Assembly: GCA_016714605.1 (NCBI GenBank)
Contig: JADKDL010000006.1
Span: forward strand, 1 to 64,000
Reading direction: 5' to 3'
DNA from: Bacteroidales bacterium
GTDB taxonomy: Bacteria > Bacteroidota > Bacteroidia > Bacteroidales > UBA1715
Length of the DNA stretch: 64,000 nt
Each line of letters starts with the position of its first letter. Position 1 is the stretch's first letter. Made by a program: the position numbers and the translations under genes. Shown here piece by piece: positions 1 to 10,402 of this stretch. The notes under the pieces were generated by a model. It did no database searches and was not told where the DNA came from. It saw only the letters and a list, made by a program, of their open reading frames with translations.

Positions 1-2
1 AA

Positions 3-257
3 AAAATAAAGCTTGAAATAGAACCCATTGGAGTAAATGCTTTTCTAATAAGCTTAGTAGGGCTTCTTATTTTTACACTTTTCTATTGGTTTATAGGAAT
101 ATTATTTTTAAGTGCTGCATCAATATTATCAATATTTGGTTATATAAACTATTATAAGAATAAAGAGACCTATAGACTACATCCGTTTAGTTTTCTAAGC
201 ATACTCTTTTTTATAGCATCTATGGTAATAACCGGTATTTTAATAAAAAACTCCTAA
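3..257 (+). CDS. C-terminal part of a small integral membrane protein (partial)
   Basis: The frame is open from the window edge to a TAA at 255-257 and gives 84 residues, so the start lies outside the window. The fragment has three hydrophobic stretches (about residues 10-30, 32-48 and 62-80) separated by a short basic and tyrosine-rich loop (YINYYKNKETYRLHP). That pattern fits the membrane end of a small Bacteroidota protein, possibly of the DUF4190 kind, but no diagnostic motif is visible and I cannot assign a function. It is followed by a 95-bp A+T-rich gap before the ORF6N gene. The reading frame itself is likely real, because it is rich in hydrophobic residues and has no stop. Confidence 0.5.
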   Translation, partial: KIKLEIEPIGVNAFLISLVGLLIFTLFYWFIGILFLSAASILSIFGYINYYKNKETYRLHPFSFLSILFFIASMVITGILIKNS

Positions 258-352
258 TCATTTCATTTTCATATATTTGTGAACAAACTAATTCATACAA
301 TTACTCATTTACAAAAAAATAAGAAGTAATTAAACTCTATCTATAAACTGTA

Positions 353-1237
353 ATGAGTAAAGAAATTGATATTGCCCAAAAGTTTATTGAAAATAAGATT
401 TTCACTATTCGAGGCTTGCAAGTTATGCTAGATAGAGATTTGGCAGAAATATACACTATTACTACCGGAAGGCTTAATGAACAAGTAAAGCGGAATGCAG
501 ATAGATTTCCTGATGACTTTATGTTTCAATTAACAGAAAAAGACTGGGAGATCTTGAAATCGCAAAATGCGATATCAAGTGAACATGGTGGACGAAGAAA
601 ATTGCCATATGTCTTTACAGAACAGGGTGTGGCAAGTTTATCTGGTGTATTGAAAAGTGAAACAGCAGCCAAAGTCCATGTGGCAATAATGAGAGCTTTT
701 GTTGAAATGCGCAAACTCATTGCCAATCATAGTGGACTTTTGCAAAGAATAGAAGGCATTGAAAGGAAGCAAATTGAATCTGATCTTAAATTTGAACAAA
801 TATTCAAAGCTCTTGAAAGCAAAAATACAATTCCTACCCAAGGCGTCTTTTTCAACGGTCAGGTATTTGATGCTTATGAACTCGCCTCTAAAATAATTCG
901 GTCTGCCAAACAAAGCATCGTGCTTATAGATAATTACATAGACGAAAGCACACTCACGCATTTATCGAAGAAAGAAAAAACTGCAACCGTGCTTTTGCTC
1001 ACAAAAAATATTGACAAACAACTTTTATTAGATGTAAAGAAAGCAAACGAGCAATACGGAAGTTTCCAAGCAAAACCATTTACCCAAAGCCACGACCGCT
1101 TTCTGATTATTGACAACAACGAAATATACCATTTGGGAGCATCTCTCAAAGATTTGGGCAAGAAATGGTTTGCGTTTTCTAAATTAGATAAAAGTTCAGT
1201 GACAAGTATTCTGAATTCAATTTCCGAAATTGCCTGA
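353..1237 (+). CDS. ORF6N domain-containing DNA-binding protein
   Basis: The protein has 294 aa. Residues 10-110 match the ORF6N/KilA-N-like domain, a DNA-binding module named after phage antirepressors, with the landmarks LDRDLAEIY, VKRNADRFPDDFMFQLT and FTEQGVASLSGVL. A short helical linker (about 115-155) follows. The C-terminal half (about 165-290) resembles the phospholipase-D-like fold seen in the chromosomal Bacteroidota members, with SHDRFLIIDNNEIYHLGASL as its HxK-like region. Expected role: a sequence-specific regulator, perhaps of phage or mobile-element origin, with a possible nucleic-acid-binding C-terminus. The ATG at 353 has no clear ribosome binding site, as usual in this phylum. 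It stands alone between a membrane protein and a chemotaxis receptor. Family assignment is firm; target and activity are unknown. Confidence 0.85.
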   Translation: MSKEIDIAQKFIENKIFTIRGLQVMLDRDLAEIYTITTGRLNEQVKRNADRFPDDFMFQLTEKDWEILKSQNAISSEHGGRRKLPYVFTEQGVASLSGVLKSETAAKVHVAIMRAFVEMRKLIANHSGLLQRIEGIERKQIESDLKFEQIFKALESKNTIPTQGVFFNGQVFDAYELASKIIRSAKQSIVLIDNYIDESTLTHLSKKEKTATVLLLTKNIDKQLLLDVKKANEQYGSFQAKPFTQSHDRFLIIDNNEIYHLGASLKDLGKKWFAFSKLDKSSVTSILNSISEIA

Positions 1238-1504
1238 AATTCTGAATAATAAAAACTCACAAGATATTAGACATTCTGTTTTTATTATCAACTCCACTAT
1301 TTAACACTAGCTCAATCACATAACTGAATAACAATATGGTTTTTAATACTTACAATATTCTATTGATTGTACGCTTTGATTTTGGAAATATATATCATCA
1401 TATTTGATGTTTTGATAGTAATTATTTTTTATGATGACGACCTATATAATTGCTATTTTTATCTGATTAAATATTTTGACAATTACACAAATAATTTACT
1501 AAGG

Positions 1505-3664
1505 ATGAAGCTAATAAACAATCTGAAAATAGGAAAAAAATTAAATATTCTAATAGGCGTAAATGTAATCTTATTAGTACTTATTTACGGTATTGTAATG
1601 ATAATTAAAAATCGTAGTAAGACTATTGCAGATACAAATCTGAGGATGACTGAACAAGTTTCTGATTTGGCTGTTTTACTGGAGTCGCATATTCAAGAGA
1701 ATAAAAGAAATGTTTCAGGATTTCAAAATGTAGCCGAACTTCTTTTTAATGAAGAAGGAAACATTACAATCAACAACTCAAAAAAACAAGAAATAAAAGT
1801 TACAAATCAAGAAACAAAAAAGGAAATTTCTATTATAATTCCACAGTTTTTGCAAGGTAATAAGCCTGTATTGAATTCATTTGATTTGGTTGATAGAATC
1901 AAAGATGTTTCAGGGGCAAGTGCTACTATATTTCAAAAAATACCAGATGGATATCTTCGAATATCGACCAGTGTAATGAAACCTGATGGAAACCGAGCCG
2001 TTAGTACCTTTATACCCAATGAATCAGAAGTTATTAAAACCATTGAAAAAGGTGAGGTTTTTACCGGTAGAGCCAATGTGGTAGGCGAAAAATACATAAC
2101 CTATTACCGCCCTATATATGAAAAAAAAGAAATAGTTGGAATTTTTTTTATTGGAGTTAAGGAATATTATTTACTTAAAATGAAAGAGCTATTTCAAACA
2201 AAAAAGTACTTTGAATCAGGCTATCCATTTATATTAAGCAATAAAGGTGAATTTATCATATCTCCACGCGATAGTTTGGTAGAAATTAATGCTGATAGTA
2301 TCTTAAAACAAATATCGTTATCAGGTATAGATTCGGGAAGAATTGAAGTGAAAATTAATGATGAAAACAATTTTGTTTATTACAAATTTGATACAGAACT
2401 AGATGCTTATGTGTCTATTATAATTAAGGAAAATGAAATGTTTGATGTAAGTAAGAAACAAACTATTTTTACAGCAGTCATTGTTCTATTTATAGGACTT
2501 ATCATTTTCATATTGATTTTTATAGTTTCTAGAACTATAGTAAAATCACTTAAAGCAGCGGTCTCCTTTGCCGATGAAGTAGCAAAAGGAAATCTACAGA
2601 ACACTTTATTAATCAAGCAAAACGATGAAATTGGAATGTTGGCAAATTCCCTAAATAGTATGGTTTTAGGTTTGCGAGAAATGGCAACAAACATATTGCA
2701 AGGTTCAGATAAAATAGCAACTACAAGTCTTGAAGTGCAAGGTACTTCAGAAAAATTATCGCAAAGAGCAAATCAACAAGCATCGACCGTTGAAGAGCTA
2801 TCGGCAACCATGGAAGAGATGTCGGCAAATATTGCCAATAATAGTGATAATGCACTTCAAACAGAAAAAGCCTCTCTCATGGCACAAACCGGAATCAATG
2901 AAGTAGGCGAATTATCAAGGCAATCATTAGAAGCTACCCGGCTAATATCTCAAAAAATTACAATTATAACCGATATAGCTTTTCAAACCAATATGCTTGC
3001 TCTTAATGCAGCGGTTGAAGCAGCACGTGCAGGCGAACATGGAAAAGGTTTTGCCGTTGTAGCTGCCGAAGTGAGAAAACTAGCCGAAAGAAGCAAACAA
3101 GCTGCCGACGAAATTGTTAAACTTACTTCAAATGGTTTAGCAGTAACAGAAGATGCCGGGGCTAAATTGAATAAAATGTTACCCCAAATTGAACGTACTA
3201 CCAATCTGGTGCGCGAGGTGGCAGCTGCAAGTATAGAACAATCTAAGGGAGCCGAGCAGATTAGAAATGTGATAATGGAACTTAACAATGTGACTCAAGA
3301 AAATGCTGCATCGGGCGAAGAAATGGCTTATAGCGCCGAAGAACTTTCGGAACAAACAGTAAACCTTAGAAAACAAATTGAATTCTTCAAAGTAGGAAAT
3401 GAAACTTCTAAAAAGATTAATAAACCAGAGAAAAAAGTAATTCCGGTAATTGAAAAGAAAAAAGAGGTAGAAAAGAAGACTGTGGTAATGAAAAATACAG
3501 AGGTAGTGAAAAAATCAATCACAATAGAAAAAACCCCGAAAGCAACTACTATAAAAGAACATAAGAATTCAACTGGAGTAAATATTAACATGCACAATCC
3601 TGACGATAATGATTTTACAAGCTTTGAATCAAATTCAAACCAGACAGAAGATTATAAATACTAA
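1505..3664 (+). CDS. methyl-accepting chemotaxis protein
   Basis: A 719-aa transmembrane chemoreceptor. TM1 is at about residues 13-34. A periplasmic sensor of the Cache type (about 35-318) ends in the characteristic ITYYRPIYEKKEIVGIFFIG strand. TM2 is at about 319-342, a HAMP linker at about 343-395, and the cytoplasmic signalling coiled coil follows, with the conserved hairpin tip (DIAFQTNMLALNAA, then EAARAGEHGKGFAVVA) at about 489-517. A lysine-rich, poorly conserved tail of about 70 aa ends the protein, with no NWETF-type CheR tether. The frame can be extended upstream to a TTG at 1367, but the ATG at 1505 gives the normal cytoplasmic N-terminus and is preferred. No che genes are nearby, so partners must be encoded elsewhere. 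Confidence 0.93.
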   Translation: MKLINNLKIGKKLNILIGVNVILLVLIYGIVMIIKNRSKTIADTNLRMTEQVSDLAVLLESHIQENKRNVSGFQNVAELLFNEEGNITINNSKKQEIKVTNQETKKEISIIIPQFLQGNKPVLNSFDLVDRIKDVSGASATIFQKIPDGYLRISTSVMKPDGNRAVSTFIPNESEVIKTIEKGEVFTGRANVVGEKYITYYRPIYEKKEIVGIFFIGVKEYYLLKMKELFQTKKYFESGYPFILSNKGEFIISPRDSLVEINADSILKQISLSGIDSGRIEVKINDENNFVYYKFDTELDAYVSIIIKENEMFDVSKKQTIFTAVIVLFIGLIIFILIFIVSRTIVKSLKAAVSFADEVAKGNLQNTLLIKQNDEIGMLANSLNSMVLGLREMATNILQGSDKIATTSLEVQGTSEKLSQRANQQASTVEELSATMEEMSANIANNSDNALQTEKASLMAQTGINEVGELSRQSLEATRLISQKITIITDIAFQTNMLALNAAVEAARAGEHGKGFAVVAAEVRKLAERSKQAADEIVKLTSNGLAVTEDAGAKLNKMLPQIERTTNLVREVAAASIEQSKGAEQIRNVIMELNNVTQENAASGEEMAYSAEELSEQTVNLRKQIEFFKVGNETSKKINKPEKKVIPVIEKKKEVEKKTVVMKNTEVVKKSITIEKTPKATTIKEHKNSTGVNINMHNPDDNDFTSFESNSNQTEDYKY

Positions 3665-3781
3665 ACGATATTAAGTTCTCGAAACCGCCGTACAAAGATT
3701 GATAGGTACTACGACCTGCTATGTAATAAGACAGATATTCTCTATTTATTGCTTTTTTCATCGAAATATTGTTTTTTGTTT

Positions 3782-3821
3782 CCAACTAGGAGTGCGACTT
3801 GAATTCGCACCCCAAGTTAGG
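3782..3821. repeat. dispersed palindromic element, copy 1
   Basis: A 40-nt imperfect palindrome with the core GTGCGACTTGAATTCGCAC lies just past the 3' end of the alpha-2-macroglobulin gene. Its reverse complement matches the elements at 20902-20942 and 21562-21601, so it is the same element in the opposite orientation. It resembles REP-like extragenic palindromes and might also act as a transcript end. The rest of 3665-3829 shows nothing else. Confidence 0.7.
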
Positions 3822-3829
3822 TAACAAAA

Positions 3830-6800
3830 CTATTTCACCTTCACTCTCACTCCTTCCGAATGGCTAGTGAATTCTGGTGCATACATACACTGTATGGTGG
3901 TGATGCCATTGGAGAAATCGCCCTGATGTGACACTCGCAAGGGGTATTCAAACACATAGGTTCCTTGGGGTAGATCTGCAATAAAGAAATTGGTTGCTGC
4001 ATCTTTGGTTGCTTCATAATAGCCCAGTCCGTCTTGATATTTGTATGAAGAAATAACGTTTATCGGCTCAAAGCCCGATGCTCGCATGTCTTTCATGTGT
4101 ATGTATTCCATATCTCTATCAACTCGCAGTTCTATGCGAACAATCACTTTGTCGCCCACAGCAAGTGTTGTTTCTTCTGTAAGCGGATTTAGCACTGCTC
4201 CTTTGTCGGTCTGACGTTCAAGAAAGAGTTGTTTCTTAAGTTTCAGCGGTGTTTCGTGTGGAGTGATTTTGTCGAGTTGCTCAAAATACTGCCAGTATAA
4301 AGCACCCCATGCCACGCCCTCATTAGGGTTGGTAACGGTTACCTTACCCATGTTTGGCTGTATTTCATTCCCACTCCACGAGGTTTTGAAATATCCGGTT
4401 CCTGCTTCTATATTTGCACCTTCCAGTTTGCTTGGGTCTACAACGATATCGCCAACCTTTACTTCCGCCAACTTGGTGTTTGCAATCCAATCGGCCCCTC
4501 TAAGCAGGAGTGCATAGATAGCTTCGGTTGTTGCTTTTGTTGTTTTCCAGTCTTGAGTCTGTTTTTGTTTGAGTAGCCATATTTTCATTTCGTTTACCGA
4601 AACTATATCTTGTGCCACTTCATCATACAATTCTATCATGAGAGCTTGCGTTTCTATGGGCGATTGATACCAATAGTAGCCCCAGATATTTTCTTTCCAG
4701 TACATACCAAACTCCTCACTATGAATGGCATGTTCGCTCAACGATTTTACAATATTTTTTGCAAGCTCTGTTTTACCAACACGGTGAAGACACAGTGCAA
4801 TGTATCCTTTCATGTAATTGCTTTGGTTGAGCCAATTTTCTCCTAATAGATCCTTGAAAAAATCGTAAGCTATTTTATGTTCATTTTTAATAGCAAAATC
4901 GTTCATAAAGAAGCTTCTGCAATAGAAATAATGTAATTGCAATGAGCCAAGTGATGGTGAAGCTTCAGGATGTTTTTTCTTGTATCGTAACCATTCTTCA
5001 TAATCTTTTTGCAATTCATTATCCAGATATTTTACACCATTTTCAATCATGCTCCAAATCTCAGCATTGTCACGTACTTCAAGCACTCCAAGTCGGTCGA
5101 GATGCCCCATACCACCAATAATATGTTGAGAGATGTATCTGTTTTCTTTCATTCCCTCGAACCAAGCCCAACCGCCATTAGAAGTTTGTGCTTTGATTAT
5201 TTTATTTAAGGCACGTTCATTTTCGTCGGCTATGCGATTTAAGTCGAACAGTAGCCCTACACGTTTTTTGCGTTCAGTTTCATCATCTGATTCAAGTACC
5301 CAAGGTGTTTCTTGCAAAAGCACACTTTTCAGTTCTTGATTTTTTTCCAGATTAGAAAGCAGAGCTTTTGAGTCGGGAGTGTTTTTCCAGCTATCGAAGA
5401 TCTGTTTTACCCTTGGCGATGAGTTTACAATATGCGAAGCTATAGAATTCGCATAGAAACGGCTAAAAGTTTGTTCGGCACATTCATAAGGATATTCCAT
5501 AATGTATGGCAATGCTTGCACAGCATACCATGCAGGGTTTGAGGTAAATTCGAGCGTGAGCTTGTTGTGTTTCAAGGTGGTTGATGCACCCGAATTAATT
5601 AATTTGTCGAGGGTGAATGTTTTCGTACCCTTTCTACTCATAGGCAATGGGAGCGACTCGGTTACCAACATTCGGTTGGTAAGTACCGGAACTACATTCT
5701 CTTCGCCATCGGAGAAGTTACCGGCTTTGGCAACTATTCTGTAGGTAAGTGCCTGTACATTATCAGGAATGGAAAGACTCCAGTAGAGTACCACATTTTT
5801 ATTGCCACCAATGGTGAAATTTTGTTGTTCAGAACCAGATGCAATAATGTTTTTAACTGGTTGCATGGTGAGTGCATCGAAAAATTGCAATTGTGCTACA
5901 CCCGTTAAATCATTACCGGAAAGGTTAGTAACTTTTGCCTGAAACTGCATCTTGTCGCCCTCACGGAAGAAACGAGGCACGTTAGGCACTACCATCAAAT
6001 CTTTCTGAGTTACCAATTCATTTTCAATAAAACCATATTTTACATCTTGCGTGTGAGCCATACCCATCATTTTCCAGCGGGTAAGCGATTCGGGAATGGT
6101 GAATTTTACAATCACATTTCCTTCTTCGTCGGTTACTAAATTAGGGTAGAAAAAGGCTGTCTCGTTGAAGTTGCTACGAAGTTTTACTGATGATAAATCT
6201 GTTGGTGGGGTATTTGAATCAGTAGTATTTATAATAGCCCCAACTTCTTCTTTTTTTTCTATTTCATTTGGACTTTCTTGAACTTCGTCTATTATTGGAG
6301 TACTTGGAAGCGACATTTCAACAGCTTTTTCCTCATAAACTTCTTCTTTATCATATGCCGCACTTTTTGCAGATTTCATCATGCCTGAAGGATAGCTTCT
6401 ATACTTTTCAACATATCCAAAGTTGTGCCAGTTAAGTACTGCATAAGTCATATATCCGGCTGAATGGTAAGGATTAAGCGACTTTTCAAGCGTTTGTGCA
6501 TTGGTCGTAATGAATGTTCTGGATGACCAACGTAAAACTGGCGCATAACTTGGATAGACAGAAAAATCCCAGTAGTTTTTTACAAATTGGTCAAGAGAAG
6601 CATCGTAAAGGGTAGCGAGCATTTCTGCAGCTACTTTTTCGCCGAGCGGTCCTTGTATTTTTATTCTCCACTCTTCTTTCTCGCCCGGACTCAATTTATT
6701 TCTAAATGTCTCGAATGATAGTTTTAGTTGCTTATTGCTGTATGGAACCGTTACCGTTTCTGTTTTTGTGATTAAACGGTTATTTTTCACCATAGTAAAA

Positions 6801-9800
6801 TGAATAGAAAAATTCCCTCTGTGTTTTTCAAGTATAGGGAAATTAAGTATTTTCTGTTCTTTATCTATACTTATAAATTTAGATTCTACAATTGTCCTTT
6901 GGTGCTCTACTTCTACAAGAACCGTAATTTTTTCGGAACTAGCAATGAGAAACGAAGCACTATCTCCTGGTTCGCCAGTTGTCTTCAATGCTTGAATCCA
7001 TTGAGTTGTGGCGTATGGACAGGTTTTAGATTCGGAGTTGAAAAGTGTAAAATAGTGTATTGTATTTATTTCATTTCCAAAGGCATCTTTAGAAATAGCC
7101 TCGACAAGATACGTTCCTGTTTCCCACGATGAAAGTTTAGGTAATTCCACCGTTTTACTTTGTTCGGTATCGAATTTTTTATCAAGATACAGTTTGCCAC
7201 GCACTTGTTTTTCTGTGGTATTTTCTTGAGCATACTCGTTGCCCGAATAGAGACTATTCCAAGTTTGTTTGTCGTACAAATGTTGGTCTACACTCGACCA
7301 ATATCTGCCTCGCAATGCTTGTTGAGGTTGAACGAGTTTAAATATTTTTATTTCCCCTTTTGCAGGCATTGCCTCGCCATTTAGGTTTTGCGAGAGTAAA
7401 GTAATAGCTCCACCCTTTTGCACATCATACATTTTTGGCATTATGCAACTTATTTTCATAGCAGCATAGCCCACCGTTATATTTTGAGTGTAGCTTTGCG
7501 TTTCACCGTTAATATCAGTTACATCTATCACTACCGAATAATTGAATGAGATATTTCCATTTTTCGGATAATTCAAATCTGGTACAGCTGTAAATACAAT
7601 TTGGCACTCACCATTATCGTTGGTTTCGAGTTTCCCGTTAGCTATAATCTTAGGTTCGGCCTTGTAATAATAGCTCCACCAGCCAGAATAAACCGGAGTA
7701 CGAGTTATGCTGTATTTTACAGTAGCATCGCTAATAGTAGCTCCCGAAAAAGCCTTTGCCAAAGCATTTATGGTGATTTTTTCATTCAATAAATAATTAC
7801 CATCAAGTGGTTTAACCGTCACCTCAAATTTCGGTCGCTTATATTCCTCTACTTGAATGTACTTCTCACTCCAGTGTGTCTGTATTTTCATTTGACCAGT
7901 GAGTACATTTTTAGGAATATCGAAACTTCCTGACACTGTACCATACTCGTTTGTAACCAAATCTACCGACCCTATTACTTGTTCATTAACATCTGTAAGA
8001 CTTACTGTTATCTTGTAATTCTGATAAACTGAAGCATTACCATCTCTATTATAAAATGATATACCTTTGAAATAGACTTTTTGTCCGGGGCGGTAAATGG
8101 CTCTGTCGGTAAAAAAGAACTCACTCGGAGAATAACTATTATAATTTGGATAATGATTCAAATTAAGTATTGATTTAGAGCTTAATAAATCTTCGCCTTT
8201 TGAAAATTCTAAACTAAGGTTGTTTTTATAGTAATCTTCTGATTTTGAAATAGTGTAATATCCTTGAGCGTTAGTTACGCCATTTGAAAGTAACAAGTCT
8301 TCATTTTTTTGAGTTTTTTCGTTATACTGAGTGTATGTAGCCTTAATATTTACCCCAGCCATTGGCTCACCCGTGAGGCGGTTGAATACATATATTTCAG
8401 CCTTGCCCTCGGTTGTAATTCTTTTCGTATAACTAATATCTGAAACCGTAATAATACTATAGCTCACGGTGTTAGTATCATAATCAAATTCACTATTGTT
8501 CGCTATAAATAAAATGTATGTTCCATAAGCTAAACCCTTGAAAAGAGCCTCGGTAGAGTGATTGTTTAAATCAGCAATTTCGGGCATTTCGAAACTTTTC
8601 TCTTCAATAACACGAGCTGCTGCAATCAGTTTTTCGAAATAGACAATATTATGATCTCTTGAATAATCATAAGAATTGTAGACTTCATCATAAATTTTGT
8701 CAATCGCTTTTTGACTCAGTGCGGTGAGTTTGCAATATATTTTCGGAATATTTTTATAACTGATTTTTGCCGTAAATACATGCTGGGAAGGAATAACCTG
8801 TTCACTCTCGAACGACAGATATTTAGATTCTATATTCAGTTTTAATTGTTTGCAAAGATTACCTCCCATACTCCACTCTTGGAAGTTTTTTATAGTTTCA
8901 TCGCAAATAGCCATTGCTTTTTTCAGATCATCTTTGAAAATAAAAGTATTTTCTTCTGATGGAACATATTTTTTACCTCTATTGTAGTAATATTTTGCCT
9001 TTTCATAATAAGTCTCAGCCAGACCGTTATTTTGAGCATATTTGCTTGTAAGAGCTTCTAATGCTTGGAAATACAAACTATCTTTAATTTCACTATTGCT
9101 GTTGGCATAGACAAATTTGAGTCGGTATAAGTCGGCATCGAGAAGGGCACTTTTCTCTGAATCTTGCAGGTGAAATTTAGCAATATCTTGAAGTATTGCC
9201 GTAGCATGAAATTTGAGCGATAAATTGTCGGTTGTTTCAATTTTATAAGCAGCAAATTTCTCAATTGGAGCAAAATATATCTCATTATCTAATTGAAACT
9301 CTTCAATAGGTTTTGTAATAGAAGCCTCATTAAGAGAAAAGAAATCGACCGCGCGGAATGCCAAAAAATCATACAAAGAAGATCGTAACTTAAGAGCCAA
9401 TTCGGAATAATAGTAAATAATATCCCCAAAATTCTCAACAGAAGTGTTTTGGAGGCTATCTTTATCGTTAAGAGAAGCTTTATAATGGAAAATAGTTTTT
9501 TCAATAATTTGCTCCAAGCTCCAGGTTTTCAAATCGCCCGAATCGAAATTAACCGTATTTGTTCTATTATAAAAATTCCAACGATTATTTTGAAAATAAG
9601 TCCAGTACATTTCAGCCAACATAGAGTGCATAATAGCATTTGAAGGGAAGGAAGCGGTCTGAACTTCTGCGTTTACCAGAGAAATTAAATCGGCATATTC
9701 TTTTTCGCCTATGCTATTTTCAAAGGTCATTATATAAATCAGCGACTTTAAGAATTGATTGGTGTTGTTTTCTTTTTTAGACTCAGCAAAGATACCTTGA

Positions 9801-9982
9801 GCCTTCTCCATTGCCGATTTTACGAGACCTTGATTTTCGAGCGATTCTATGGATTGCCACACATCGCTATACGTTTTTCCTTTTGGATACATAAATAGAG
9901 TTTTATTGTTTTGGTTTGCAGATAGTGTGTTACTAAAAAATACAACTACCAAAGTTGCTATTATTGCGATAGATTTATTCAT
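3830..9982 (-). CDS. secreted alpha-2-macroglobulin family protein (YfaS-like)
   Basis: A 2050-aa protein with a Sec signal peptide (about residues 1-21) and no lipobox. The N-terminal 380 residues are helical and of unknown role. MG (macroglobulin) beta domains follow, including the hallmark TDRAIYRPGQKVYFKG near residue 625. An acidic, low-complexity stretch at about 1220-1265 could be the bait region. The A2M domain follows, then the thioester motif CAEQ (Cys near 1501) in YPYECAEQTFSRF, and an alpha/alpha thioester domain with WAWFEGMKENRY. In this family, protease cleavage of the bait exposes the thioester, which traps the protease covalently; the bacterial forms are thought to protect the envelope. 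The usual pbpC partner is not adjacent. It is intact over 6.1 kb, unlike several neighbours. Confidence 0.93.
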   Translation of the reverse strand: MNKSIAIIATLVVVFFSNTLSANQNNKTLFMYPKGKTYSDVWQSIESLENQGLVKSAMEKAQGIFAESKKENNTNQFLKSLIYIMTFENSIGEKEYADLISLVNAEVQTASFPSNAIMHSMLAEMYWTYFQNNRWNFYNRTNTVNFDSGDLKTWSLEQIIEKTIFHYKASLNDKDSLQNTSVENFGDIIYYYSELALKLRSSLYDFLAFRAVDFFSLNEASITKPIEEFQLDNEIYFAPIEKFAAYKIETTDNLSLKFHATAILQDIAKFHLQDSEKSALLDADLYRLKFVYANSNSEIKDSLYFQALEALTSKYAQNNGLAETYYEKAKYYYNRGKKYVPSEENTFIFKDDLKKAMAICDETIKNFQEWSMGGNLCKQLKLNIESKYLSFESEQVIPSQHVFTAKISYKNIPKIYCKLTALSQKAIDKIYDEVYNSYDYSRDHNIVYFEKLIAAARVIEEKSFEMPEIADLNNHSTEALFKGLAYGTYILFIANNSEFDYDTNTVSYSIITVSDISYTKRITTEGKAEIYVFNRLTGEPMAGVNIKATYTQYNEKTQKNEDLLLSNGVTNAQGYYTISKSEDYYKNNLSLEFSKGEDLLSSKSILNLNHYPNYNSYSPSEFFFTDRAIYRPGQKVYFKGISFYNRDGNASVYQNYKITVSLTDVNEQVIGSVDLVTNEYGTVSGSFDIPKNVLTGQMKIQTHWSEKYIQVEEYKRPKFEVTVKPLDGNYLLNEKITINALAKAFSGATISDATVKYSITRTPVYSGWWSYYYKAEPKIIANGKLETNDNGECQIVFTAVPDLNYPKNGNISFNYSVVIDVTDINGETQSYTQNITVGYAAMKISCIMPKMYDVQKGGAITLLSQNLNGEAMPAKGEIKIFKLVQPQQALRGRYWSSVDQHLYDKQTWNSLYSGNEYAQENTTEKQVRGKLYLDKKFDTEQSKTVELPKLSSWETGTYLVEAISKDAFGNEINTIHYFTLFNSESKTCPYATTQWIQALKTTGEPGDSASFLIASSEKITVLVEVEHQRTIVESKFISIDKEQKILNFPILEKHRGNFSIHFTMVKNNRLITKTETVTVPYSNKQLKLSFETFRNKLSPGEKEEWRIKIQGPLGEKVAAEMLATLYDASLDQFVKNYWDFSVYPSYAPVLRWSSRTFITTNAQTLEKSLNPYHSAGYMTYAVLNWHNFGYVEKYRSYPSGMMKSAKSAAYDKEEVYEEKAVEMSLPSTPIIDEVQESPNEIEKKEEVGAIINTTDSNTPPTDLSSVKLRSNFNETAFFYPNLVTDEEGNVIVKFTIPESLTRWKMMGMAHTQDVKYGFIENELVTQKDLMVVPNVPRFFREGDKMQFQAKVTNLSGNDLTGVAQLQFFDALTMQPVKNIIASGSEQQNFTIGGNKNVVLYWSLSIPDNVQALTYRIVAKAGNFSDGEENVVPVLTNRMLVTESLPLPMSRKGTKTFTLDKLINSGASTTLKHNKLTLEFTSNPAWYAVQALPYIMEYPYECAEQTFSRFYANSIASHIVNSSPRVKQIFDSWKNTPDSKALLSNLEKNQELKSVLLQETPWVLESDDETERKKRVGLLFDLNRIADENERALNKIIKAQTSNGGWAWFEGMKENRYISQHIIGGMGHLDRLGVLEVRDNAEIWSMIENGVKYLDNELQKDYEEWLRYKKKHPEASPSLGSLQLHYFYCRSFFMNDFAIKNEHKIAYDFFKDLLGENWLNQSNYMKGYIALCLHRVGKTELAKNIVKSLSEHAIHSEEFGMYWKENIWGYYWYQSPIETQALMIELYDEVAQDIVSVNEMKIWLLKQKQTQDWKTTKATTEAIYALLLRGADWIANTKLAEVKVGDIVVDPSKLEGANIEAGTGYFKTSWSGNEIQPNMGKVTVTNPNEGVAWGALYWQYFEQLDKITPHETPLKLKKQLFLERQTDKGAVLNPLTEETTLAVGDKVIVRIELRVDRDMEYIHMKDMRASGFEPINVISSYKYQDGLGYYEATKDAATNFFIADLPQGTYVFEYPLRVSHQGDFSNGITTIQCMYAPEFTSHSEGVRVKVK

Positions 9983-10402
9983 AAAATGATGAGTTATAAT
10001 TTTAGTAATACATTATTTTTTCTCGATGATATATTTGGTGTTAAAATTCCATAAAAAAAATTGAATTATTTTAAAAAAATATTTTTTTTGTTGAATTGTA
10101 GGGGCAAACCTATGTGTTTGCCAAAATAATTTGATAATGTGATGTTTAGATACAAAATATTCTTCTTTTAAAATTGCATTGACAATAAATTCTCAAATAA
10201 AAATTAAATATTGTTATTTAGAAATAAAACAAATTACTAAATTTGAATTGACTAGTCTTGATATTGGCTTTGAAATTAAGTTTAGTATTCGAACAGAAGT
10301 CTATTCCGGAATTTGATAAGCGGTTTATCATTAAAAAATATTATTATCTGAAAGACTTAAATTCCAATTTTTTCCATTTTGGTTAATAAAACTTAATAAA
10401 AA
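9983..10402. other. intergenic region with one small hairpin
   Basis: This 420-bp A+T-rich gap separates the divergent alpha-2-macroglobulin and Bro-N genes. It contains a hairpin at 10103-10122 (GGCAAAC / GTTTGCC, 6-nt loop) preceded by GTAGG, a type of short palindrome common between Bacteroidota genes. No convincing TAnnTTTG promoter element is seen for either flanking gene, and no ORF of note is present. Confidence 0.5.

Noticed and set aside
1367..1504. TTG-initiated 46-residue extension of the chemoreceptor
   Set aside because: It would add an extra hydrophobic segment before the normal N-terminus; the ATG at 1505 gives the family start.
4263..9643. Plus-strand frames of 60-110 aa inside the alpha-2-macroglobulin gene
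   Set aside because: They lie opposite a well-conserved protein, have no family features and no start signals.
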